Shown: positions 7,885 through 17,692 of the stretch, piece after piece
How the letters are laid out: each line of letters begins with the position of its first letter
Position numbering within the stretch: position 1 is the first letter of the stretch
DNA from: Pirellulaceae bacterium
GTDB lineage: Bacteria; Planctomycetota; Planctomycetia; Pirellulales; Pirellulaceae
Assembly (NCBI GenBank): GCA_025459265.1
Contig: JALOQX010000005.1
Span: 1-64,000 of the forward strand
DNA: 64,000 nucleotides
Direction: 5' to 3'
The notes under the pieces: generated by a model
The model's database searches: none
What the model saw: the letters and a program-made list of their open reading frames with translations, nothing else
What the model was told of the DNA's origin: nothing
Position numbers and translations under genes: made by a program

Positions 7885-9834
7885 ATGGCGGAAGGCGAGA
7901 AGATCATCGGGATCGATTTGGGAACGACCAATTCGGTAGTGGCGGTCATGGAAGGGAGTGAGCCGAAGGTGATTCCCAATGCCGAGGGGAACCGCCTTAC
8001 GCCGAGCGTCGTGGCCTACACGGAAAAGGGTGAAGTGCTGGTGGGCGAGCCGGCCCGCCGGCAGGCGGTCACCAATCCGACGCGGACCGTCTATTCGGTG
8101 AAGCGGTTCATGGGGCGGCGGCACAACGAGGTGGCCACGGAAGAGAAGATGGTGCCGTACAAGGTCGTGGGAGACCCCACGGACTATGTGAAGATCCAGG
8201 TGGGTGACGCGCTGTATACGCCGCAGGAGGTCTCGGCCAAGACGCTGCGCAAGTTGAAGGAGGCCGCCGAATCCTATCTGGGCCACAAGGTGAACAAGGC
8301 CGTCATCACCGTGCCGGCCTACTTTAACGACGCGCAGCGGCAGGCGACCAAGGATGCCGGGCAGATTGCGGGACTGGAAGTCGCCCGGATCATCAACGAG
8401 CCGACAGCTGCCGCGTTAGCCTACGGCATGGACCGCAAGAAGGACGAGAAGATTGTCGTTTTTGACCTGGGTGGCGGCACATTCGACGTCTCGGTGCTGG
8501 AGGTGGCCGACGCGTCGGACGACGAGAGTTCGAGCAAGGTGTTTCAGGTCATCAGCACCAGCGGCGACACGCACCTGGGGGGCGACGACTTTGACGAGGA
8601 ACTGATCAACCACGTGGCGGGGGAATTCAAACGCGAGCACGGCATCGATCTGCGGAAGGACACCATGGCCCTGCAGCGGCTCCAGGAAGCCTGCGAAAAG
8701 GCCAAGAAGGAGCTGAGTTCGCTGCCGCAGACCGATATCAACTTGCCGTTCATCACGGCCGACGCGAGCGGTCCCAAGCACCTGCAGATGACCATCGTGC
8801 GGTCCAAGTTTGAGGAATTGATTGACCCTCTGGTCGAGCGTTGTCGCGGGCCGCTCACGCAGGCCTTGCAGGACGCGAATCTCAAGCCGGGCGACATTGA
8901 CGAGATCGTGCTGGTAGGCGGCTCGACGCGCGTGCCGAAAGTCCGGCAGATGGTGCGGGACATCTTTCGCAAGGAACCGCACCAGGGCGTCAACCCGGAC
9001 GAGGTGGTGGCAGTCGGTGCGGCGATTCAGGGGAGCGTGCTGGCGGGTGATCGCCGCGACCTGCTGCTGCTGGACGTGACCCCGTTGACACTCGGGATTG
9101 AGACCGAGGGGGGCATCATGACCGCGCTGGTCGAACGCAACACGACGATCCCCGTCGAGAAGAAGAACATCTTCAGCACGGCGGCGGACATGCAGACGGC
9201 GGTCACCGTCAGGGTTTATCAGGGCGAGCGGAAGATGGCGTCCCACAATCGGCTGCTGGGTGAGTTCAATTTGGAGGGCATCCCGCCGGCGCCGCGCGGG
9301 GTGCCGCAGATCGAGGTCAAGTTCGACATCGACCAGAACGGCATTCTCAACGTGGCCGCCCGCGACCTGGCCACGCAGAAAGAGGCGAAGATCCGCATTG
9401 AACAATCGGCCGGGCTGTCGGACGACGAAATCGAACGGATGCGGCGCGACGCCGAATCGCATGCTGAAGAGGACCGCCGGCAGTTCGAGTTGGTCGAAGC
9501 ACGCAACCAGGCGGACCAGATGTGTTACCAGCTCGAGAAGCTGATGCGCGAGCATGCCGACAAGCTCGGAGCGGCCGACCGCGCACCGCTGGAGAAAGCC
9601 ATCCAGAAGACGCGGGACGTGGCCAAGGGGCAGGACACGCCCGCCATTCGCTCCGCCATCAGCGAGCTGGAACAGGCCTCGCAGGCGTTTAGCAAGACGC
9701 TCTACGAGCGGGCTCAGAGCGCGACGGCGACGGAGTCGACGTCCGCCGGACCGTCGCCCGAGGCCGCCGAGCGCGGCAGTGGGCGGGCGAGCGACGACGA
9801 CGCGATTGACGCCGAGTTCGAAGTGAAGGACTGA
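7885..9834 (+). CDS. dnaK: Chaperone DnaK (Hsp70)
   Basis: An ATP-dependent cytosolic chaperone. The 649 residues contain the nucleotide-binding domain ([17 protein letters not shown] at the start, [41 protein letters not shown]), the linker around [13 protein letters not shown], the substrate-binding beta domain ([23 protein letters not shown]) and a helical lid with a Ser/Ala-rich stretch ending in EFEVKD. GAGGGG lies 7 nt before the ATG. No grpE or dnaJ is in the window. Confidence 0.98.
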   Translation: MAEGEKIIGIDLGTTNSVVAVMEGSEPKVIPNAEGNRLTPSVVAYTEKGEVLVGEPARRQAVTNPTRTVYSVKRFMGRRHNEVATEEKMVPYKVVGDPTDYVKIQVGDALYTPQEVSAKTLRKLKEAAESYLGHKVNKAVITVPAYFNDAQRQATKDAGQIAGLEVARIINEPTAAALAYGMDRKKDEKIVVFDLGGGTFDVSVLEVADASDDESSSKVFQVISTSGDTHLGGDDFDEELINHVAGEFKREHGIDLRKDTMALQRLQEACEKAKKELSSLPQTDINLPFITADASGPKHLQMTIVRSKFEELIDPLVERCRGPLTQALQDANLKPGDIDEIVLVGGSTRVPKVRQMVRDIFRKEPHQGVNPDEVVAVGAAIQGSVLAGDRRDLLLLDVTPLTLGIETEGGIMTALVERNTTIPVEKKNIFSTAADMQTAVTVRVYQGERKMASHNRLLGEFNLEGIPPAPRGVPQIEVKFDIDQNGILNVAARDLATQKEAKIRIEQSAGLSDDEIERMRRDAESHAEEDRRQFELVEARNQADQMCYQLEKLMREHADKLGAADRAPLEKAIQKTRDVAKGQDTPAIRSAISELEQASQAFSKTLYERAQSATATESTSAGPSPEAAERGSGRASDDDAIDAEFEVKD

Positions 9835-9850
9835 CGCGTCCCGCGACCGC

Positions 9851-10036
9851 TCAGGTGACGTCAAGCCCCCAGCGGGTCGCGATCTCCTGACCGCCCGGAC
9901 TCAGCCGCCGCAACTTGTCGGCGATGACGGCTTTTTCCGAGGCGGTCGCCTTGTCAGCGCGCCGCTGCAACCGCGTGATCTTGCTGCGCCGATGCCGACG
10001 CCGCTTCAACTCTTTCTTGCGTTCGATGGAACCCAC
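9851..10036 (-). CDS. Small basic protein (61 aa), planctomycete-type (DUF6800-like)
   Basis: A 61-residue, Arg/Lys-rich protein beginning MGSIERKKELKRRRHRRSK, largely helical, ending SPGGQEIATRWGLDVT. The GTG start at 10036 is preferred over upstream starts because AGGGGA precedes it by 8 nt and the preceding residues are low-quality translation. It resembles short planctomycete proteins that begin with a glycine-[IVR]-E-R-R/K-K-E-L pattern. The strong positive charge suggests nucleic-acid or ribosome contact, which is inference only. It is transcribed toward the end of dnaK, 16 bp away. Confidence 0.6.
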   Translation of the reverse strand: MGSIERKKELKRRRHRRSKITRLQRRADKATASEKAVIADKLRRLSPGGQEIATRWGLDVT

Positions 10037-10163
10037 GCTCGTTTCCCCTGCTCGTCCTCGTCGTACCGGATCCGCCGCCCAACGCCAGCCGCGACGCCGG
10101 GGCTGTTTGCCATGGTGTAACACGGGCGTGCCCGAGCGTCAACGCGACATGGGCCGCTCCGCA

Positions 10164-10192
10164 TTGTCGGCCCGGAGACGATCTGATAGAGT
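10164..10192 (+). promoter_or_regulatory. Candidate sigma-70-type promoter for rpsA
   Basis: TTGTCG and TAGAGT are separated by 17 bp, about 180 bp before the rpsA start. This would give a long 5' leader, which is common for S1 because the protein regulates its own translation. The remainder of the 333-bp gap (10037-10369) shows no other clear signal, and no strong Shine-Dalgarno precedes rpsA. Confidence 0.4.
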
Positions 10193-10369
10193 GACGTGCT
10201 TCGCGTCGGGTCGACGTGGCGGCTGCCAGCGTGGTGGCCCGGGCTCGCGCGAGTGTGTCTCCCCCATTAATGCGGGACGTCGCGTGCGGGAAAGTGCTCC
10301 TGCCGATGCGGGACGCGGCGAGACGGCAAGGGATCTGTCGCAGGTGGCGGCAGACGGATCGAGTGTACC

Positions 10370-12172
10370 ATGGTCAACCGAAATCTCATTCGCAAGCTCG
10401 AAAATGACCCCGGTCTGAAGGCCCTGTTTCAGGCCGCCTTGGAAGATGCGACCGACACGATCGTGACCGACATCGAAAACGAGTCGGATTTCGACGTGAA
10501 CAAGATCGTCGAAGGCCGGATCGTGCGGATCGACAGCGACTCCGTCCTGGTGGATGTCGGCTACAAAAGCGAGGGGACGATCGCCCGCGATGAATGGGAT
10601 GAACATGAGCCGCCACCCGAGGTGGGCCAGTCCCTCCAGGTGCTCATCGAAGAGGTGGAGGACGAGTCCGGCATGGCGGACGACCCCTACGGCATGGTGC
10701 GGCTGAGCAAACGCAAGGCCGAGAAGATCCTGCAGTGGGAAAAGATGATGAAGACCGTGCAGGAAGGCCAGGTCGTGACGGGCACGGTCACCCGGAAGAT
10801 CAAAGGCGGACTGCTGGTCGATATCGGCGTGAATGTGTTCCTGCCGGCGAGCCAGGTTGATATCCGGCGGCCGGGCGATATCGGCGACTACATCGGGCGT
10901 GTCGTCCAGTGCGAAGTGCTCAAGATCGACGAAGCCCGCCGGAATATCGTGGTCAGCCGGCGTTCGCTGATTGAAAAACAGCGTGAGGAGGATCGCGAAC
11001 ACCTGCTGGGTGAACTGGAAGTCGGCCAGCTCCGCAAAGGCGTCGTCAAAAACATCGCGGATTTCGGCGCGTTCGTCGATCTGGGCGGCATCGACGGCCT
11101 CTTGCACATCACCGACATGAGCTGGGAGCGGATCGGCCATCCGTCGGAAATGGTGGCCATCGATCAGGAAATCGAGGTCATGATCCTGCACATCGACCGC
11201 GAGAAACAGAAGATCGCGCTCGGCCTGAAACAGAAACAGGCCAACCCGTGGGATCACGTCGAGGCCAACTATCCGGTCGGGAGCAAGGTCCGCGGCACCG
11301 TGGTTAACGTGATGAGCTACGGGGCGTTCGTCAAACTCGAACCCGGCATCGAAGGACTGGTCCATATCAGCGAAATGTCCTGGACCAAACGCGTGAATCA
11401 TCCCAGCGAACTGGTCCAGATCGGCGACGAGATCGAGGTGGTCATCCTGGCGGTCGATCGGAACGGCCAGCAACTGTCGCTGGGGATGAAACAGACGCAG
11501 GAGAACCCCTGGACCACCGTAGGCGATCGCTATCCGCTCGACAGCATCGTGCGGGGCCGCGTGCGCAACCTCACCAACTACGGCGCGTTCATCGAACTGG
11601 AGGAGGGGATCGACGGCCTGCTGCACGTGTCCGACATGTCCTGGACGCGCAAGATCAGCCACCCCAGCGAAATGCTGGAGAAGAGCCAGCTTGTGGAGTG
11701 CAAGGTGCTCTCGGTCGATCAGGAGCGGCGGCGGATTGCCCTGGGGCTGAAACAGCTGGACCAGGACCCCTGGGCGCATGACATTCCCACCAAGTACCAG
11801 CCCGGCCAGGTCGTCCGCGGCACCGTCACGAAGATCACCAACTTCGGCGTGTTCGTCGGTCTGGAAGACGGTCTGGAAGGTCTGCTGCACATCTCCGAGC
11901 TGGCGGACCACAAGGTGGAGAACCCGGAAGAGATTGTGAAGGTCGGTGAGGAAATCGAGGTCAAGATTCTTCGCGTCGACACGGAAGACCGCAAGATCGG
12001 GCTCTCCCGCAAGCGGGTCGAATGGGCAGAGGAAGAGGAGCCGTCGGCGGGACACCACGGTGGCGGCGGACGCGAAAGGCCGCGCCAGGAACTCAAGGGC
12101 GGCTTGGGCGATGCCGGGCCGTTGATCAAGCCCAAAGACACCGATGCCACGGACGCGGGCACGCACAGCTGA
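10370..12172 (+). CDS. rpsA: 30S ribosomal protein S1
   Basis: It binds mRNA on the small subunit and aids initiation. The 600 residues contain six S1 (OB-fold) repeats, starting near residues 45 (VEGRIVRIDSDSVLVDVGY), 130, 215 (RKGVVKNIADFGAFVDLGG), 300 (VRGTVVNVMSYGAFVKL), 387 (VRGRVRNLTNYGAFIELE) and 474 (VRGTVTKITNFGVFVGLE), each followed by a GLLHISEMSW-like strand. The C-terminal 45 residues are Gly/His/acidic and low-complexity. Six repeats match the full-length bacterial form. The next gene, for a sigma factor, begins 269 bp downstream on the same strand. Confidence 0.96.
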   Translation: MVNRNLIRKLENDPGLKALFQAALEDATDTIVTDIENESDFDVNKIVEGRIVRIDSDSVLVDVGYKSEGTIARDEWDEHEPPPEVGQSLQVLIEEVEDESGMADDPYGMVRLSKRKAEKILQWEKMMKTVQEGQVVTGTVTRKIKGGLLVDIGVNVFLPASQVDIRRPGDIGDYIGRVVQCEVLKIDEARRNIVVSRRSLIEKQREEDREHLLGELEVGQLRKGVVKNIADFGAFVDLGGIDGLLHITDMSWERIGHPSEMVAIDQEIEVMILHIDREKQKIALGLKQKQANPWDHVEANYPVGSKVRGTVVNVMSYGAFVKLEPGIEGLVHISEMSWTKRVNHPSELVQIGDEIEVVILAVDRNGQQLSLGMKQTQENPWTTVGDRYPLDSIVRGRVRNLTNYGAFIELEEGIDGLLHVSDMSWTRKISHPSEMLEKSQLVECKVLSVDQERRRIALGLKQLDQDPWAHDIPTKYQPGQVVRGTVTKITNFGVFVGLEDGLEGLLHISELADHKVENPEEIVKVGEEIEVKILRVDTEDRKIGLSRKRVEWAEEEEPSAGHHGGGGRERPRQELKGGLGDAGPLIKPKDTDATDAGTHS

Positions 12173-12441
12173 CGGAACGACCGCCGATCGCGTCAATTAA
12201 GCCGGTCACGCCAATCCTGCGGGTTGCGTGTGGAGACGCCCCACCTCGCGGCCGGCGATCGTGCGGTGTGCCCCGGGCCCGGGCCGCTCGACCGTCGTTG
12301 TTTTCCCTACTTTCCGAAACGCGTGTACAGCTGGCGCACGCCGACGCTGCCGTGGTTGCCTGCAGTGGCGCGGAAGCGCTCGTCGATAGTCATTCGTGCT
12401 GGAGTTCCCCTGCCGACGAAACCCTGCCACGCACGACCATC

Positions 12442-13368
12442 ATGCCGACCAACCCTGCCGCTGCGGATTTCTGCGAAGACAGCCAGCCACCAGTGCCACC
12501 TGCGCGGCGCGGGCGACGGTCCGCCAGCAGCCTGCAGACACCGCTGGAAACCTACCTGCGCGAGATCAATGAGACCGCGCTGTTGTCGGCCGAGGACGAG
12601 CAGCAGTTGGCCGACCGCATCGGCGAAGGCGACGTGCGTGCGCGGGATCGCATGGTCCGCGCCAATCTGCGCCTGGTCGTCAATATCGCCCGCGGTTATA
12701 CCGGCAAAGGCCTGAGTCTGCAGGACCTGATCGAAGAGGGCAACCTGGGACTGCTCCGCGCCGTGGAAGGCTTCGATCCCGCCGTGGGGACGCGGTTCAG
12801 CACCTATGCCAGTTACTGGATCAAACAGTCCATCAAACGTGCGCTCATCAATTCCGCCAAGACCATCCGGATCCCGGCCTACATGGTCGAGCTGCTGTCG
12901 AAATGGCGGCGTGCCAACGCCCGCCTGACGGAAGAACTGGGCCGCACCCCCACCCCTGAAGAAATCGCCCGCGTGCTGGGTCTGCCCCGAAAAAAGCTCC
13001 CGATCATCAAGAAAGCCATCCGCATCTACAACTCGACGCCGCAGACCGACCAGGCGGAAGCCGGCTGGTCCCTGGGTGATATGATCATGGACGAGCGGAT
13101 GAAGACGCCGGAGGATGAGTTGGTCGAGCACGATGCGCTCAAGCACGTGCTGGAAATGATCCAGACCATGGACCAGCGCGAAGCGACCGTCCTGCGGATG
13201 CGATTTGGCCTGGACGACTCCGAGCCGCATACGCTCAAAGAAATCGGCCAGCGCCTCGGCCTGACCCGTGAACGCGTCCGGCAGATCGAAACCGAAGCAC
13301 TCAACAAGCTGGCCGACAGCCTCAAGGACCCGCGCGATCGGCGGTTCCAGAACCTGTTGGCCGAGTGA
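12442..13368 (+). CDS. RNA polymerase sigma factor, sigma-70 family (RpoD/SigA-like, no region 1.1)
   Basis: 308 residues with region 1.2 ([19 protein letters not shown]), region 2 ([54 protein letters not shown]), region 3 ([32 protein letters not shown]) and region 4 ([31 protein letters not shown]). All promoter-contact helices look intact, so it should recognise TTGACA/TATAAT-like sites. Region 1.1 is missing and it is shorter than a typical primary sigma, so it may be a RpoS/HrdB-type paralogue. The ATG at 12442 is chosen as the first start before conserved sequence; no clear ribosome binding site is seen. I leave the symbol blank. Confidence 0.9.
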   Translation: MPTNPAAADFCEDSQPPVPPARRGRRSASSLQTPLETYLREINETALLSAEDEQQLADRIGEGDVRARDRMVRANLRLVVNIARGYTGKGLSLQDLIEEGNLGLLRAVEGFDPAVGTRFSTYASYWIKQSIKRALINSAKTIRIPAYMVELLSKWRRANARLTEELGRTPTPEEIARVLGLPRKKLPIIKKAIRIYNSTPQTDQAEAGWSLGDMIMDERMKTPEDELVEHDALKHVLEMIQTMDQREATVLRMRFGLDDSEPHTLKEIGQRLGLTRERVRQIETEALNKLADSLKDPRDRRFQNLLAE

Positions 13369-13468
13369 GATCGTGGTGGGGAGCGGTGGCCGTGCCGCAC
13401 GCGGGTGTGCTGCGCGCGATCGATCACCGAGCCCGCCGCAGAGCGCCCGCGTCTCCCGCAGACCAACC

Positions 13469-13999
13469 ATGCCAGCCAACTCGCTCGACCTGCGACAATT
13501 CATCCGCGACGTGCCGGACTTCCCCAAGCCGGGCATTCTGTTTCGCGACATCACGCCGCTCCTGGCTGCGCCGCGGGCGTTTCGGCAATGCATCCAGGTG
13601 CTGGCTGATCACCACCGGCCGCTGGGCGTGGAAGCCATTGTGGCGGCGGAGGCGCGCGGGTTCATCTTCGCGGCTCCGCTGGCCCTCGAGCTCGATGCTC
13701 CCTTCGTGCCCGTCCGCAAACCAGGCAAACTCCCCTTCCCGACGCACACGCACCGCTACGAGCTGGAATACGGCAGCGATACGCTTGAAATGCACATCGA
13801 CGGCGTGGCACCGGGCCAGCGTGTGCTGGTCGTGGATGACCTGCTGGCGACCGGTGGGACGGTCGAAGCCTGCTGCCAGCTGCTGGCCAAGGGCGGGGCC
13901 GAGGTCGTGGGCTGCGCCTTTGCCGTCGAACTCCTGGCACTCGAGGGCGCCCGGCGGCTGGGCAATCGGCCGGTGTTCAGCGTCATCCAGTTTCCGTGA
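13469..13999 (+). CDS. apt: Adenine phosphoribosyltransferase
   Basis: It salvages adenine to AMP using PRPP. The 176 residues show [20 protein letters not shown] at the N-terminus, the hood segment [15 protein letters not shown], the flexible loop RKPGKLP and the PRPP-binding motif [13 protein letters not shown] (about 116-128). The length is standard. It follows the sigma gene by 100 bp. The start is the ATG directly before the conserved N-terminus; longer in-frame starts lie inside the sigma gene. Confidence 0.95.
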   Translation: MPANSLDLRQFIRDVPDFPKPGILFRDITPLLAAPRAFRQCIQVLADHHRPLGVEAIVAAEARGFIFAAPLALELDAPFVPVRKPGKLPFPTHTHRYELEYGSDTLEMHIDGVAPGQRVLVVDDLLATGGTVEACCQLLAKGGAEVVGCAFAVELLALEGARRLGNRPVFSVIQFP

Positions 14000-14014
14000 G
14001 CCGGCCAGTTTCTC

Positions 14015-14043
14015 TTGACCGCGGTGCCCCGCTCTGGTATTGA
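14015..14043 (+). promoter_or_regulatory. Candidate sigma-70-type promoter for the envelope protein pair
   Basis: TTGACC and TATTGA are separated by 17 bp, just after the apt stop and about 58 bp before the GTG start at 14101. The -10 match is weak. Confidence 0.35.
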
Positions 14044-14100
14044 ACTCCACCTCCTTTGCCAGCTGGTGCTGCATACGCGCTCAGTCTGCGTGGACTCATC

Positions 14101-15465
14101 GTGAAATACACCGCCAAGCTCCTGGTACTCTCGATCGCGATGACGGTCGCGCTATGCGTGATGCCGGCAGCGGCGCAGCCGGTCGTGCGTCTTCCGAGTG
14201 ACACGACGACGGCATATCAGCCGGGCGTGTATCCCCCCCAGACGCCGGGCCTGACGGCACCGCTGAGCACGGCGCCCGCACCGGGTGTCACTCCGGGGCT
14301 GAGCGCGCCCGCCTTCGACCCCTACTCCGCCACCCCCGGTGCCGCGTCGATCCCTCCTTCGCTCACGGCGCCGCCCGCGGGGTACGGCACGCCATTGCCG
14401 CCCGGCGCGGGCCCGGCTCCCGGGACCCCGCCTCCTTACCCGGGCTCACTGGGCAGCGGCTTGAGCACAGCCCCGTACGGGTCAACGTCTGGTCAGCCCT
14501 GGGGTGTCTATCCGCCGGGCAACGTGCCGCCGGGCAACGTGCCGCCGGGCAACGTGCCGCCGGGCAGCGTGCCGCCGGGCACCCCGCCGTCGCTCTATCC
14601 CAACGGGTTCGGCACCGGCAGTCTCTGGGACCCCAAGGCCCTGGCGGTTCCCTGGGGTGGCACGGCCACGCGGTTCCTCACACCGCGCATTCGCTACTCG
14701 TGGGTGGATGGCGGGAACGCCTTCGACGATTTGGGCATCAACGACTTCGACTTCTCGGTGGTGGCGGCATTTCCGAATTTCCTCTTCAGCACGCAGCCGC
14801 TGTACGTCGCCCCGTCGTTTTCCCTGCACTTGTGGCAAGGCCCGAGCGGTGCGGCGGGGGATCTGCCGCCCAACGCGTACAGCGGCTTCCTCGACTTCGG
14901 CTGGTCCACCGACCCGACCAAGCCGATCAGTGGCGAGGTCGGCTTTCGGCCCGGCGTTTTCAGCGACTTCAACACGTTTACGACGTACAGCTGGCGGTGG
15001 ATGGGGCAAGGGTTTTTCCGAATCCAGACTACGCCGGCCACGGCACTGCGCGGCGGCGTGATCTACATCGATCGCAACGATTTGAAGCTCCTCCCGGCCT
15101 TCGGCATTCTGTGGACACCCAATCCGCAGACGCGATTCGACATCTTTTTCCCGCACCCGAAGCTGGCGCAACACCTGACGACCGTGGGAAATCAGGACCT
15201 GTGGTGGTATGTCGGCGGTGAGTACGGCGGCGGTGCCTGGACGGTGGAACGCGCAGCCGGGTACAGCGACCGGATCGACATCAATGACATCCGGGTCACG
15301 TTGGGGCTCGAGTTCGGCCAGTCGGCGCTGCTGCAGCAGGGACGCCGGACGGGATTCTTTGAAGTGGGTTGGGTCACCAGTCGCGAAGTCGTGTACGTCA
15401 TCAATCCCGCGGAAACGTCGTCGCTCAACGACTCGTTCATGTTGCGGGCTGGCTGGAACTACTAG
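14101..15465 (+). CDS. Secreted Pro-rich protein with predicted outer-membrane beta-barrel-like C-terminus
   Basis: A 454-residue protein starting at GTG (VKYTAKLLVLSIAMTVALC), which gives a clear signal peptide ending near AAAQ. Residues about 30-170 are low-complexity Pro/Gly/Ala/Thr with four PPGNV/PPGSV pentapeptides. The C-terminal ~290 residues are rich in aromatic, alternating strands (TPRIRYSWVDGG, SGFLDFGWSTDP, WWYVGGEYGGGAW, DSFMLRAGWNY) and end in an aromatic residue, as outer-membrane barrels do. It is paralogous to the next gene, which starts on the base after this stop. The function is unknown; a porin-like or surface role is inference. Confidence 0.75.
   Translation: MKYTAKLLVLSIAMTVALCVMPAAAQPVVRLPSDTTTAYQPGVYPPQTPGLTAPLSTAPAPGVTPGLSAPAFDPYSATPGAASIPPSLTAPPAGYGTPLPPGAGPAPGTPPPYPGSLGSGLSTAPYGSTSGQPWGVYPPGNVPPGNVPPGNVPPGSVPPGTPPSLYPNGFGTGSLWDPKALAVPWGGTATRFLTPRIRYSWVDGGNAFDDLGINDFDFSVVAAFPNFLFSTQPLYVAPSFSLHLWQGPSGAAGDLPPNAYSGFLDFGWSTDPTKPISGEVGFRPGVFSDFNTFTTYSWRWMGQGFFRIQTTPATALRGGVIYIDRNDLKLLPAFGILWTPNPQTRFDIFFPHPKLAQHLTTVGNQDLWWYVGGEYGGGAWTVERAAGYSDRIDINDIRVTLGLEFGQSALLQQGRRTGFFEVGWVTSREVVYVINPAETSSLNDSFMLRAGWNY
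14512..14583 (+). repeat. 15-bp tandem repeat encoding PPGNV
   Basis: Unit ccgccgggcaacgtg: three perfect copies (14512-14556), one with a single change (PPGSV) and a partial fifth. Slippage in such a repeat would keep the reading frame because the unit is a multiple of three. Confidence 0.9.
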
Positions 15466-16653
15466 ATGGCGCTGCGCAGTCTGCCGCGTGACAATTGGCC
15501 AACGGCATGGTGCAGGGCAGGCCGTCGTGCGCCGCCCGCGCGGCGGTGCTCCGGCCTGCCCGGGTCGTTGGTCTGGGCACTGGGTGTCGTGGTGCTGTGG
15601 GCCGCCGCGCACGGCGCGACGGCCCAAGATCCGCTGCGCGAGGTCCCGGACTCACAGCCTGTGGCCAGTGGGCCACCGAGCGACCCGGCCTCGCCGCACG
15701 TGCGTTTCCCCGACCGCGACTGGCGCGCCGACGACAGCGCGATGCTTCCGCCGCCGCCGGGCTGGGTGGCGGCGGAGTTCGCCAGCCTGGGTGCGACACT
15801 GGGGAGTTCGCCGGAGTCTGAACCGCTCGATCCGGGCGACGAACTGACGCTCGAGACCGGCCGCCTGGCATCGCACCGGAACGGGTTCTTTCAGAAACTG
15901 GCGTTGACCGGTGCCTGGTTGCCGAGCAACGATGAGCAGGGGCTCGGCCTCGTGGAGATCCGCACGTTCGTGACGGTGGCGGTGCCGTTACCGACGCGTG
16001 ACTTCCCCCTGTTGATTACGCCCGGATTTGACGTGACTTCGCTCGACGGCCCGGCATCGCCCGACTTGCCCCCGCAACTGTACGCCGCGTACCTGGACGG
16101 CATGTGGCTGCCCAAGCTCAACGAACGTTGGCTGGGCATCCTGTCGATCGCACCGGGCGTGTACAGTGATTTCGATGCCGTGCAGGAGGATGCCCTGCGC
16201 ATCAAAGCGAAGGGGCTGGTACGCTACGACTGGGTGCCCGGCCGCGTGCAGGTGCTGGCGGGCATCCTGTACTTGCATCGCTTTTCGGTCAACCTGTTGC
16301 CGGCCGGCGGAATCGTGTGGGATCCCCACGACGACCTGCATCTGGAGCTGCTCTTTCCGCGTCCCAAGGCTGCCTATCGCTGGGCCGCTTCGACGCTGCA
16401 CGAAGACTGGGTTTATGTGGCGGGCGAGTTTGGCGGTGACACGTATTCGATCCGGCGCGGTCTGGAGTCCTGGGACATGCTGGAACTGCTGGACTGGCGC
16501 GTCTTTGTGGGGTTCGAGCGCAAGAGGCCCGGCGGCGGCTCGCTGCGGCTGGAGGGGGGCTACGTGTTCGGCCGGGAAATCGAGTTCGCGTCCGGCCAGG
16601 GCGATCGCCAGCTGGCCGACACGATTCTGCTCCGCGCGGGATTCGACTTCTGA
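15466..16653 (+). CDS. Paralogous envelope protein, predicted beta-barrel-like
   Basis: 395 residues. The ATG abuts the previous stop (TAG-ATG), so translation is probably coupled. An Arg-rich N-region and a hydrophobic segment (SLVWALGVVVLWAAAHGATA, about 33-52) form a likely signal peptide. The rest aligns by eye with its neighbour: LLPAGGIVWDPHDDL against LLPAFGILWTPNPQT, LLFPRPKAAYR against FFPHPKLAQHL, YVAGEFGGDTYS against YVGGEYGGGAWT, and ends ILLRAGFDF against FMLRAGWNY. It lacks the Pro-rich linker and pentapeptides. This is a tandem duplication with divergence; function unknown. Confidence 0.75.
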   Translation: MALRSLPRDNWPTAWCRAGRRAPPARRCSGLPGSLVWALGVVVLWAAAHGATAQDPLREVPDSQPVASGPPSDPASPHVRFPDRDWRADDSAMLPPPPGWVAAEFASLGATLGSSPESEPLDPGDELTLETGRLASHRNGFFQKLALTGAWLPSNDEQGLGLVEIRTFVTVAVPLPTRDFPLLITPGFDVTSLDGPASPDLPPQLYAAYLDGMWLPKLNERWLGILSIAPGVYSDFDAVQEDALRIKAKGLVRYDWVPGRVQVLAGILYLHRFSVNLLPAGGIVWDPHDDLHLELLFPRPKAAYRWAASTLHEDWVYVAGEFGGDTYSIRRGLESWDMLELLDWRVFVGFERKRPGGGSLRLEGGYVFGREIEFASGQGDRQLADTILLRAGFDF

Positions 16654-16743
16654 CCGCCTGGCGCGGTGTGCTGCCCACTGCGTAGCGCTCCGGTGCGCGG
16701 GGCGGGGCGTTCGGTTTCGGGCAGGAAGAAGCCGTGCACCGCC

Positions 16744-17628
16744 TCACCGGTCGCGGCGGCGGGAGATGGCCCGCAGAACGGCCTGGGCCATGTCGGCCGG
16801 GCTGTCGGCCACTTCGATTCCCGCCTCCTGAAGGGCTTCGATCTTCTCACCGGCGGTGCCCTTGCCTCCCGCGATGATCGCGCCCGCATGGCCCATGCGT
16901 TTGCCGGGCGGCGCCGTGCGGCCGGCGATGAACGCGGCCACGGGCTTGGTGACGTACTGCCGCACGTAGGCGGCGGCCTCCTCTTCCGCACCCCCGCCAA
17001 TCTCTCCGATCAGCAGCACCGCTTCGGTCTGCGGGTCCGCCTCGAACAGCTCCAGCAGCTCCACAAACGACGTGCCCACGATCGGGTCGCCGCCGAGCCC
17101 GACGCAGGTGCTCTGGCCAAGTCCTGCGCGCGTGGTCTGCCAGACCGCCTCGTAGGTCAGCGTGCCGCTGCGGCTGATCACGCCCACCGAGCCGGGCTGG
17201 TGGATGTAGCCCGGCATGATGCCGATCTTGCAGGCGCCGGGCGTGATGAGGCCGGGGCAGTTCGGACCGATCAGGCGGGCCCGCCGCCGGTGCACCGCGG
17301 CGTACACGCCGACCATATCCAACGCCGGGACGCCTTCGGTGATGGCGGCGATGATCTCGATCCCGGCATCCAGCGCTTCGTAAATTGCATCGGCCGTGAA
17401 TGGGGCGGGGACGAAGATCATCGTCGCGTTCGCGCCGGTGTGGGCAACCGCCGCCTCGACAGTATCGAAGACCGGCAGTCCCTCGACCTCGGTGCCGCCT
17501 TTGCCCGGCGTCACGCCACCGACCATGCGGGTGCCGTAGGCCAGGCAGCCGCGCGTGTGAAACCGGCCCGCCGTGCCGGTGATCCCCTGACAGATCACCC
17601 GTGTCTGCTGGTCAACCAGGATGCTCAT
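16744..17628 (-). CDS. sucD: Succinyl-CoA synthetase alpha subunit
   Basis: It works with SucC to make ATP or GTP from succinyl-CoA in the TCA cycle. The 294 residues include the CoA-binding Rossmann start ([15 protein letters not shown]), [14 protein letters not shown], the phosphohistidine region ([26 protein letters not shown], with the active His in MGHAG) and QTRVI at the beginning. The start at 17628 is chosen because AAGGA lies upstream and homologues begin with MSILVD-like residues; 36 additional upstream codons are not conserved in type. It lies 64 bp after sucC on the same strand. Confidence 0.95.
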   Translation of the reverse strand: MSILVDQQTRVICQGITGTAGRFHTRGCLAYGTRMVGGVTPGKGGTEVEGLPVFDTVEAAVAHTGANATMIFVPAPFTADAIYEALDAGIEIIAAITEGVPALDMVGVYAAVHRRRARLIGPNCPGLITPGACKIGIMPGYIHQPGSVGVISRSGTLTYEAVWQTTRAGLGQSTCVGLGGDPIVGTSFVELLELFEADPQTEAVLLIGEIGGGAEEEAAAYVRQYVTKPVAAFIAGRTAPPGKRMGHAGAIIAGGKGTAGEKIEALQEAGIEVADSPADMAQAVLRAISRRRDR

Positions 17629-17692
17629 GGAAGGATGATCCTTGCACGCGTGTGGCCCCGCGCGGGGGAAACCCGGCGGGACGGGAGTGGGA

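Noticed and set aside
8416-9864. Minus-strand ORF (482 aa) over dnaK
   Set aside because: Antisense shadow of dnaK; His/Leu/Arg-rich with no ribosome binding site.
10139-12196. Minus-strand ORF (685 aa) over rpsA
   Set aside because: Antisense to a clear S1 gene; its apparent periodicity just mirrors the S1 repeats.
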